From: Thermoplasmatota archaeon
Lineage (GTDB): Bacteria; Pseudomonadota; Gammaproteobacteria; Burkholderiales; Thiobacillaceae
Assembly: GCA_023475455.1 (NCBI GenBank)
Contig: JAMCVR010000113.1
Span: forward strand, 6,254 to 12,179
Direction of reading: 5' to 3'
Length of the DNA stretch: 5,926 nucleotides
Shown: in pieces, positions 1 through 5,926 of the stretch
Layout of the letters: each line of letters starts with the position of its first letter
Numbering within the stretch: the stretch's first letter is position 1
Notes under the pieces: generated by a model
Seen by the model: only the letters and a program-made list of their open reading frames with translations
What the model was told of the DNA's origin: nothing
The model's database searches: none
Translations under genes and position numbers: made by a program

Positions 1-127
1 TGGAGGTCAACCGCGACATGGAGTTCGCCAAGGTCTACTTCACCACCCTGGGCGGCGAGCCCGAGCATGCGGCGTGCCTGCAGGGCCTGCAGCGCGCCAG
101 CGGCTTCTTGCGCTCGCAGCTGTCGCA
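1..127 (+). repeat. Duplicated rbfA interior, first copy of 638-764
   Basis: Bases 1-127 are identical to 638-764 (offset 637), which encode RbfA residues 40 to about 82. Identity stops at 128 (g) versus 765 (c), where this copy switches to infB sequence and the other continues in rbfA. The left limit of the repeat is outside the window. The fragment lacks the rbfA start and C-terminus. Perfect identity means a very recent event or an assembly duplication. Confidence 0.93.
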
Positions 128-425
128 GGAAAGCGTCATCGGCACCGTGGAAATCCGCCAAGTCTTCCACATCTCCAAGGTCGGCACCATTGCCGGCTGC
201 TACGTGACGGACGGCGTGGTCAAGCGCGGCGCCGGCGTGCGCGTGCTGCGCAACAACGTGGTGATCCACCAGGGCGAACTCGATTCGCTCAAGCGCTTCA
301 AGGACGACGTCAAGGAAGTCAAGGCCAACTTCGAATGCGGCCTGTCGCTGAAGAACTTCAACGACATCCAGGAAGGCGACCTGCTGGAAGTGTTTGAAGT
401 GGTGGAAGTTGCGCGCTCGCTGTGA
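3..425 (+). CDS. infB: Translation initiation factor IF-2, C-terminal part, fused in frame behind an RbfA fragment (partial)
   Basis: From about base 128 to the TGA at 423-425 the frame encodes the last ~100 residues of IF2, the GTPase that brings initiator fMet-tRNA to the 30S subunit. Typical family segments are [45 protein letters not shown] and the terminal [11 protein letters not shown]; this covers the C-terminal beta-barrel region including the fMet-tRNA-binding domain. Bases 1-127 in the same frame are not IF2: they match RbfA residues 40 to about 82 exactly. The junction therefore makes an in-frame RbfA-IF2 chimera. If the copy of rbfA to the left is complete to its ATG, the chimera would have about 180 residues and lack the IF2 GTPase domain. 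A complete infB may lie off the left edge. This piece alone should not act as an initiation factor. The IF2 identity is firm; whether the chimera is real DNA or an assembly product is open. Confidence 0.85.
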   Translation, partial: EVNRDMEFAKVYFTTLGGEPEHAACLQGLQRASGFLRSQLSQESVIGTVEIRQVFHISKVGTIAGCYVTDGVVKRGAGVRVLRNNVVIHQGELDSLKRFKDDVKEVKANFECGLSLKNFNDIQEGDLLEVFEVVEVARSL

Positions 426-443
426 GGATTCAGGAGACAGTAT

Positions 444-521
444 CTAGGAACTAGGGAATGTGCGCGGCAAGGCCGCGCGCCTTTAATCCCTAGCCCCTAG
501 CCCCTAATTCCTAGCCCCTAT
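444..521. repeat. Heptamer repeat array in inverted arrangement around a GC hairpin
   Basis: Five tandem 7-mers run from 487 to 521: tccctag, cccctag, cccctaa, ttcctag, cccctat. Two 7-mers at 444-457, ctaggaa and ctaggga, are exact reverse complements of ttcctag (508-514) and tccctag (487-493). Between the two arms is a hairpin: 460-468 pairs with 472-480 (loop aag, one G-T pair). In RNA the arms could pair to form a long stem ending just before, or covering, the rbfA start at 520. No T-run follows the inner hairpin, so it is not a standard intrinsic terminator. Similar short heptamer arrays occur between genes in other bacteria, for example cyanobacterial STRR sequences; I cannot assign this one to a named family. 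Confidence 0.8.
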
Positions 522-894
522 GCCAAAAGACTTCCCCCGCGCCCGCCGCGTCGCCGACCAGATCCAGCGTGAACTGCCGGAGTTGATCCGGCAGGAAGTG
601 AAGGATCCGCGCGTCGGCATGCTGACCATCACCGAGGTGGAGGTCAACCGCGACATGGAGTTCGCCAAGGTCTACTTCACCACCCTGGGCGGCGAGCCCG
701 AGCATGCGGCGTGCCTGCAGGGCCTGCAGCGCGCCAGCGGCTTCTTGCGCTCGCAGCTGTCGCACCGCATGCAGCTGCGCGTGGTGCCCAAGCTCACTTT
801 CGTGTACGACCGCTCGGTCGAGCGCGGCATCGAGCTCAGCCAACTGATCGAAACCGCCGTCGCCGAAGACGCCAAACACCCGAAAGACGCATGA
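520..894 (+). CDS. rbfA: 30S ribosome-binding factor RbfA
   Basis: Encodes 124 residues, a normal length for RbfA, a small KH-like protein that binds the 30S subunit and acts late in 16S rRNA maturation, with a role in cold adaptation. The N-terminus ([18 protein letters not shown]) and the [19 protein letters not shown] segment are family hallmarks. An A-x-G helix kink typical of RbfA is seen at residues 72-74 (ASG). The ATG at 520 is the only start giving the conserved N-terminus, yet no Shine-Dalgarno sequence precedes it: the upstream bases are C/T-rich heptamer repeats. It lies 94 bp after infB and 58 bp before a truncated truB copy. This is the only complete rbfA in the window; its parts are duplicated on both sides (1-127 and 1316-1463). 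Under the single-insertion reading it is the copy carried by the inserted segment. Confidence 0.95.
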   Translation: MPKDFPRARRVADQIQRELPELIRQEVKDPRVGMLTITEVEVNRDMEFAKVYFTTLGGEPEHAACLQGLQRASGFLRSQLSHRMQLRVVPKLTFVYDRSVERGIELSQLIETAVAEDAKHPKDA

Positions 895-910
895 AGCCTG
901 CCCGCCAGTC

Positions 911-944
911 CCTCTCCCCAACCCTCCCCCGGAGGGGAAGGGGG
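911..944. repeat. C-run/G-run intergenic hairpin carrying the truB ribosome binding site (copy 1)
   Basis: The gap between rbfA and truB has a C-rich half (911-930) followed by a G-rich half (931-944). The core hairpin pairs ccctcc (922-927) with ggaggg (931-936) over a ccc loop, and the outer cccc (916-919) can pair with gggg (941-944). The G-rich half holds the purine run serving as Shine-Dalgarno for the start at 950 or 953, so folding would hide it. Palindromes of this C-run/G-run type are common between genes in GC-rich proteobacteria and look REP-like. An identical copy is at 1480-1513. Confidence 0.6.
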
Positions 945-952
945 CGAACGTG

Positions 953-1321
953 ATGCCCAAACCGATTAACGGCGTGCTGCTGCTGAACAAGCCGGTCGGC
1001 ATCACCTCCAACGCCGCGCTGCAAAAAGCCAAGTGGCTGCTCAACGCCAGGAAGGCGGGCCACACCGGCACCCTTGACCCCTTCGCCGACGGCCTCTTGC
1101 CGCTGTGTTTCGGCGAGGCGACCAAGTTTTCGGCCTATCTGCTCGATGCCGACAAGCACTATCGCGCCGTGCTGCAACTCGGTGTCACCACCACGACCGG
1201 CGATCCGGAAGGCGAGATTCTCGCCACCCGCGAGGTGGACACCAGCCGCGCCGAGATCGAGGCCCTGCTGCCACGTTTCAAGGGCGAAATCGAGCAAATC
1301 CCGCCCATGCATTCGGCGCTC
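953..1321 (+). pseudogene. truB: Truncated 5' copy of truB (residues 1-123)
   Basis: Identical to the first 369 bases of the intact truB at 1522. It encodes TruB residues 1-123, including the catalytic-aspartate motif HTGTLDP (Asp42) and Tyr70, but lacks the conserved GTYVRTLAQ arginine segment and the whole C-terminal region. At 1316-1321 (gcgctc) it switches to rbfA sequence in a different frame. The reading frame stays open through that rbfA DNA and the following gap, adding about 66 unrelated residues before TGA at 1520-1522. That stop overlaps the ATG of intact truB. The product would be 189 residues from ATG 953. It is probably non-functional because the active-site domain is incomplete. 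Confidence 0.9.
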
Positions 1322-1463
1322 GCAGCTGTCGCACCGCATGCAGCTGCGCGTGGTGCCCAAGCTCACTTTCGTGTACGACCGCTCGGTCGAGCGCGGCATC
1401 GAGCTCAGCCAACTGATCGAAACCGCCGTCGCCGAAGACGCCAAACACCCGAAAGACGCATGA
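1316..1463 (+). pseudogene. rbfA: Orphan 3' end of rbfA
   Basis: A copy of 747-894: it encodes RbfA from about residue 76 to the stop codon at 1461-1463 (ending AKHPKDA) without a start or N-terminal half. It follows truncated truB sequence, and ribosomes from that gene would read it in another frame. Under the single-insertion reading this is the native 3' half of rbfA, separated from its 5' half (at and left of 1-127) by 1,206 bp. No product is expected. Confidence 0.9.
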
Positions 1464-1479
1464 AGCCTGCCCGCCAGTC

Positions 1480-1513
1480 CCTCTCCCCAACCCTCCCCCG
1501 GAGGGGAAGGGGG
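1480..1513. repeat. C-run/G-run intergenic hairpin carrying the truB ribosome binding site (copy 2)
   Basis: Exact copy of 911-944, here in front of the intact truB. The core hairpin is 1491-1496 with 1500-1505. The purine run at 1508-1513 lies 8 bases before the ATG at 1522 and is the likely Shine-Dalgarno sequence, within the potential outer stem. Confidence 0.6.
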
Positions 1514-1521
1514 CGAACGTG

Positions 1522-2409
1522 ATGCCCAAACCGATTAACGGCGTGCTGCTGCTGAACAAGCCGGTCGGCATCACCTCCAACGCCGCGCTGCAAAAAGCCA
1601 AGTGGCTGCTCAACGCCAGGAAGGCGGGCCACACCGGCACCCTTGACCCCTTCGCCGACGGCCTCTTGCCGCTGTGTTTCGGCGAGGCGACCAAGTTTTC
1701 GGCCTATCTGCTCGATGCCGACAAGCACTATCGCGCCGTGCTGCAACTCGGTGTCACCACCACGACCGGCGATCCGGAAGGCGAGATTCTCGCCACCCGC
1801 GAGGTGGACACCAGCCGCGCCGAGATCGAGGCCCTGCTGCCACGTTTCAAGGGCGAAATCGAGCAAATCCCGCCCATGCATTCGGCGCTCAAGCACCAGG
1901 GCCGCCCGCTCTACGAATACGCGCGCGCCGGCATCGAAATCGAGCGCCCGCCGCGCCGGGTGCAGATTCGCGCCCTCGAACTCATCGAATGCGCTCCGCC
2001 GCGCGTGGTGCTGGACGTGCAGTGCAGCGCCGGCACCTATGTCCGCACCCTGGCGCAGGACATCGGCGCGGCGCTCGGCTGCGGCGCCCACCTCACCGCC
2101 CTGACGCGCACCGCGGCGGGGGGATTCAGGCTGGACCAGGCGCACACGCTGGCCGAACTGGAAGCGCTCGACGCCCCCCTGCGCCCCACCCTGCTGCTGC
2201 CCGCAGACTGCCTGATGGCGCATCTTCCCGCCATCCAGCTCGATGCGGCCGACGCCGGGGCGCTGTGCCAGGGCCGCAGCGTGGCGCACGCCACCGACCA
2301 TCAGGGGCTCGCGCGCATTTACGCCGCGCCCCACACGTTTATCGGCCTGGCCGATGCCGATGCCGGCCGCCTGCTGCCGCGCCGGCTGATCGCCACCCAG
2401 CGGGCTTGA
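1522..2409 (+). CDS. truB: tRNA pseudouridine(55) synthase TruB
   Basis: Encodes 295 residues, close to the bacterial TruB norm (about 300). TruB converts uridine 55 in the T-loop of tRNAs to pseudouridine and also helps tRNA fold. Visible family features are [12 protein letters not shown] near the N-terminus, the catalytic motif GHTGTLDP with Asp42 (Asp48 in E. coli), Tyr70 in DKHYRAV (Tyr76), and Arg175 in GTYVRTLAQ (Arg181); all three keep a constant offset of 6. The C-terminal ~80 residues resemble the divergent C-terminal domain of proteobacterial TruB. I chose ATG 1522 because it begins [17 protein letters not shown] at 1519 is a possible start three bases earlier. The start overlaps the stop of the truncated truB frame (TGATG), so translational coupling is possible. 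Residues 1-123 are duplicated at 953-1321. Confidence 0.96.
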   Translation: MPKPINGVLLLNKPVGITSNAALQKAKWLLNARKAGHTGTLDPFADGLLPLCFGEATKFSAYLLDADKHYRAVLQLGVTTTTGDPEGEILATREVDTSRAEIEALLPRFKGEIEQIPPMHSALKHQGRPLYEYARAGIEIERPPRRVQIRALELIECAPPRVVLDVQCSAGTYVRTLAQDIGAALGCGAHLTALTRTAAGGFRLDQAHTLAELEALDAPLRPTLLLPADCLMAHLPAIQLDAADAGALCQGRSVAHATDHQGLARIYAAPHTFIGLADADAGRLLPRRLIATQRA

Positions 2410-2435
2410 GTTTTGGCCCCCATTCAGCGTAAAAT
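2406..2435 (+). promoter_or_regulatory. Candidate sigma-70 promoter for rpsO
   Basis: TTGAGT at 2406-2411 and TAAAAT at 2430-2435 are separated by 18 bases. The -35 box overlaps the truB stop codon and the -10 box lies 62 bases before the rpsO start. TAAAAT matches the -10 consensus at five of six positions and TTGAGT matches the -35 at four of six. In E. coli rpsO has its own promoter in the same gap. This is a sequence match only. Confidence 0.45.
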
Positions 2436-2497
2436 CCACCGTTTCCCCGAACGTGTCCCGCTCAGCCGCAGGCCACGCGATTTAGAAGGAGTACACC

Positions 2498-2767
2498 ATG
2501 GCTGTTACCGTCGCTCAAAAAGCTGAAATCGTCCAGACTTACCAACGCGCCGCCGCCGATACCGGCTCGCCCGAAGTGCAGGTTGCCCTGCTGACGGCGC
2601 GCATCAACGACCTGACCGGCCACTTCAAGGCCAATATGAAGGATCACCACTCGCGTCGCGGCCTGCTGAAGATGGTGAGCCGCCGCCGCAAGCTGCTGGA
2701 CTACCTGAAGCGCACCAACCTCGAAGGCTACAAGACCCTGATCGATCGTCTCGGTCTGCGCAAGTAA
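2498..2767 (+). CDS. rpsO: 30S ribosomal protein S15
   Basis: Encodes 89 residues, the exact usual length of S15. S15 is a primary binder of the 16S rRNA central domain, needed for S6/S18 recruitment and for an intersubunit bridge. Conserved segments include [32 protein letters not shown] (with the rRNA-contacting HH-S-RRGL block), [13 protein letters not shown] and the C-terminal GLRK. The start ATG has a strong AAGGAG at 2486-2491, six bases upstream. It sits 88 bp after truB and 124 bp before pnp, the classical gene order. E. coli S15 represses its own mRNA through a leader pseudoknot; I could not identify an equivalent by eye. Confidence 0.99.
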   Translation: MAVTVAQKAEIVQTYQRAAADTGSPEVQVALLTARINDLTGHFKANMKDHHSRRGLLKMVSRRRKLLDYLKRTNLEGYKTLIDRLGLRK

Positions 2768-2778
2768 TCCCGACAGGG

Positions 2779-2836
2779 CCACTGTGATGATCCGGCACCC
2801 TGCTGCACCGGCACAGTGGATGGGGCGCGCTGCCCC
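2779..2836 (+). promoter_or_regulatory. Tandem stem-loops in the rpsO-pnp intercistronic RNA
   Basis: CCACTGTG (2779-2786) pairs perfectly with CACAGTGG (2812-2819), with an inner CCGG/CCGG pairing possible. Directly after it, GGGGC (2822-2826) pairs with GCCCC (2832-2836). Both lie between the rpsO stop and the terminator. In E. coli the rpsO-pnp gap contains RNase III and RNase E sites through which PNPase controls its own synthesis. These helices could serve similarly, but the stems are short for RNase III and the role is inferred. Confidence 0.5.
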
Positions 2837-2848
2837 CTGAATTTCCCA

Positions 2849-2873
2849 CGCCCCGCTCTTGCGGGGCGTTTTT
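2849..2873 (+). terminator. Intrinsic terminator or attenuator between rpsO and pnp
   Basis: CGCCCCGC (2849-2856), loop TCTT and GCGGGGCG (2861-2868) form a perfect 8-bp GC-rich stem followed by five T residues. It ends the rpsO transcript. Only 18 bases separate the T-tract from the pnp start and six separate it from the pnp ribosome binding site. Pnp therefore needs read-through, or a promoter inside the structured gap, which I do not see. This matches the attenuating terminator known at this place in E. coli. Confidence 0.9.
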
Positions 2874-2891
2874 GCTTTGAAAGGAACTCGT

Positions 2892-5021
<2,130 letters not shown>

Positions 5022-5036
5022 GTTTCTGCCAGCTTC

Positions 5037-5070
5037 ATGAAAAACCGCGCCATTTGGCGCGGTTTTTCAT
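5037..5070. terminator. Symmetric intrinsic terminator after pnp
   Basis: A perfect inverted repeat of 16-bp arms (5037-5052 and 5055-5070) with a 2-base centre has GC core ACCGCGCC/GGCGCGGT and A/T tracts on both outer sides. It can terminate transcription in both directions. It lies 15 bp after the pnp stop and just past the 3' end of the convergent kinase remnant, which suits a shared terminator. Confidence 0.93.
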
Positions 5071-5077
5071 TGGCCAC

Positions 5078-5774
5078 TCAAGCAGGCACCGCCGGGAACT
5101 CCACACAGACCACCAGGCCCACGCCCCTGCAAATGGGCAATGCGCTGAACAATCGTCAAACCCAGCCCCGCCCCATCCACCCCGCCCGACAGTCTAAAAA
5201 ATGGCAGAAACACGGCGGCACGTTGCGGCTCCGGAATGCCCGGGCCATGATCTGCCACCCGCCACGTCACGCCCTGCTCCGTACGGTGTACCGTCAGTGC
5301 AATCCGCGTCCCGCCATAGCGCAAAGCATTGTCGATCAGATTGGCGAGCATCTCACGCAGCAATTGGACGTCCCCCACCAGAGGGGCTTCGCCGTCTTTC
5401 GCGTCAAAGCTGATCTCCACCCCTTTTGACAGCGCCCGCGGAGCCCATTCACGCGCAACCTCCCTCACCAATTCCACCCCATCCAGGGGAATCAATCGAA
5501 GGGTGTTTCTGTGGCATCGACGCGCGCAAGAATGAGCAGTTTTTGAACCAGTTCACCCATGGTTTGGGTCGCCTGCGCAATACGCGCCAGGGCGTGTTGC
5601 GCATCGTCAGGCTGCGCGTTCACCAGGGCACCTGATCTGCCAGCGCATAGGTTCGCCGCGTCAGTGAGCGGTCAAAAGCCGCATTGATGAAATACTGGCT
5701 GGAAAAATAAGCGATGATCCACAACAGGTAAACAGCGGCAGCGTCACCAGCAGCATTCGGACAATCAGCGGCGC
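5078..5774 (-). pseudogene. Broken two-component sensor histidine kinase
   Basis: Read right to left, this is a decayed membrane sensor kinase of the TctE/QseC type. The N-terminal part has a first membrane helix: LIVRMLLVTLPL in one frame, then YLLWIIAYFSSQYF in another, so about one base is lost near 5729-5735. After AFDRSLTRRTYALADQV (near 5630) the sequence jumps to the end of the dimerisation helix, DAQHALARIAQATQTMGELV. The sensor loop, second membrane helix, HAMP domain and phosphoacceptor-histidine box are missing. A second frameshift near 5495-5510 precedes the ATPase domain. That domain is well kept: N box LLREMLANLIDNALRYG, G1 box DHGPGIP, F box FLPFF and G2 box GAGLGL. Near 5123-5127 the frame is lost again; another frame gives a plausible kinase tail, VVCVEFPAVPA, ending at 5078-5080. 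No start codon is evident at the right end, where a terminator and intron sit. No response regulator gene is visible. Confidence 0.85.
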
Positions 5775-5805
5775 AAAAAACCGCGCTCCCGGGCGCGGTT
5801 TTTTT
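5775..5805. terminator. Intrinsic terminator at the group II intron target
   Basis: Six A residues plus CCGCGC (5775-5786), loop TCCCGG (5787-5792), then GCGCGG plus a seven-T run (5793-5805) form a perfect 12-bp hairpin including the A/T part. It is usable in both directions. No plus-strand gene ends nearby, so what it originally terminated is unclear. It overlaps the place where the histidine kinase N-terminus should be encoded. Its arms resemble those of the post-pnp terminator (aaaaaccgcgc and gcgcggttttt in both). Confidence 0.9.
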
Positions 5806-5807
5806 AT

Positions 5808-5926
5808 GTGCGCCCGGCACGGGCGCACTCTTGTGGGTGGAAGTCCCACCGTAAGTTGATCACGACGAACGAAGCGAAGCGCAACTGCATGAGGGTGACC
5901 GGGTGTGGGGAGGAAGCGTGGAGCGA
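5808..5926 (+). mobile_element. 5' end of a probable class C group II intron (runs off the right edge)
   Basis: The sequence starts with GTGCG, the group II intron 5' consensus (GUGYG). It then forms a perfect 9-bp hairpin, GTGCGCCCG (5808-5816) with CGGGCGCAC (5820-5828), followed by a second hairpin, GTGGG (5833-5837) with CCCAC (5845-5849), whose loop is TGGAAGT. The GGTGGAAGTCC-type loop and the following CGAACGAAGCGAAGCG-like run are what I know from domain I of bacterial group IIC introns. The boundary lies two bases after the T-tract of an intrinsic terminator on the same strand, the preferred target of class C introns. The intron-encoded reverse transcriptase/maturase and the 3' end would be beyond the window. 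The ribozyme call rests on remembered consensus and hairpins, not on a covariance search. Confidence 0.8.

Larger units (their letters stand above)
747..1321 (+). repeat. 575-bp direct repeat, copy 1 (rbfA 3' end, gap, truB 5' end)
   Basis: Identical to 1316-1890 (offset 569). The ends are sharp: 746 t versus 1315 g on the left, and 1322 g versus 1891 a on the right. The two copies overlap by the six bases gcgctc at 1316-1321, the sequence shared by rbfA and truB at the joint. The unit carries rbfA from residue 76 to its stop, the 58-bp gap with its hairpin, and truB residues 1-123. Confidence 0.95.
1316..1890 (+). repeat. 575-bp direct repeat, copy 2
   Basis: Second copy of 747-1321 with no mismatch found. 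Its right part is the 5' end of the intact truB. The left edge coincides with an 18-bp sequence, gcgctcgcagctgtcgca, present at 110-127, 747-764 and 1316-1333; both rearrangement joints in this window fall within it. Confidence 0.95.

Noticed and set aside
460..486. GC hairpin after infB considered as an intrinsic terminator
   Set aside because: The stem is strong but only ctttaat follows, without a proper T-run, and it lies inside an operon that must be read through.
487..521. Tandem repeats considered as a CRISPR array or an iteron origin
   Set aside because: The units are 7 bp with no spacers, no leader and no replication protein gene nearby, and the array is too short. It is a simple heptamer repeat.
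128..1333. Self-derived insertion considered as a transposon or IS element
   Set aside because: It contains only infB, rbfA and truB sequence. It has no transposase and no terminal inverted repeats, and the 18-bp flanking repeat is native rbfA sequence also present in the inserted copy.
1405..2439. Long minus-strand open frame opposite truB, and similar ones at 511-1125 and 836-1444
   Set aside because: These are antisense shadows of truB and rbfA produced by GC-rich third positions. They recur identically only because the underlying DNA is duplicated.
5037..5429. 130-codon plus-strand frame starting inside the post-pnp terminator
   Set aside because: Its start lies in the terminator hairpin, it has no ribosome binding site or recognisable domain, and the opposite strand carries clear histidine kinase ATPase motifs.

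Overview
The window comes from a GC-rich proteobacterial chromosome. The gene order infB - rbfA - truB - rpsO - pnp and the protein sequences (IF2 C-terminus, S15, PNPase) point to a betaproteobacterium. A Thiobacillus- or Rhodocyclales-like member is my guess from memory, not from a search.

Region 1 (1-2409) is the infB-rbfA-truB stretch, but it is not colinear. Bases 1-127 repeat 638-764 exactly (rbfA interior), and 747-1321 repeat 1316-1890 exactly (rbfA 3' end plus truB 5' end). One intact rbfA (520-894) and one intact truB (1522-2409) remain. They are accompanied by an rbfA'-infB' in-frame chimera (3-425), a truncated truB (953-1321) and a spare rbfA 3' end (1316-1463). The layout reads either as two tandem duplications (units of 637 and 569 bp) or, more economically, as one 1,206-bp locally derived segment inserted into rbfA between 18-bp direct repeats (110-127 and 1316-1333). 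A contig-joining error would look the same. The infB-rbfA gap holds an array of 7-bp repeats arranged as an inverted repeat around a GC hairpin.

Region 2 (2410-5070) is a conventional rpsO-pnp unit. It has a candidate promoter over the truB stop codon, full-length S15, tandem stem-loops, a strong intrinsic terminator just upstream of the pnp ribosome binding site, full-length PNPase with all catalytic residues, and a perfectly symmetric terminator after pnp. The products work together in translation and RNA metabolism: IF2 initiates translation, RbfA matures the 30S subunit, TruB makes tRNA pseudouridine-55, S15 is a primary 30S assembly protein, and PNPase degrades RNA from the 3' end.

Region 3 (5071-5926) is accessory and decayed. 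On the minus strand lies a broken sensor histidine kinase with two frameshifts, an internal deletion that removes the phosphoacceptor-histidine region, and a damaged C-terminus. It abuts a second intrinsic terminator (5775-5805). Two bases after its T-tract begins the 5' end of a probable class C group II intron, which runs off the right edge. Insertion right behind a terminator hairpin is the known habit of that intron class. I see no new multi-gene system; the points of most interest are the local duplication, the intron placement and the heptamer array.
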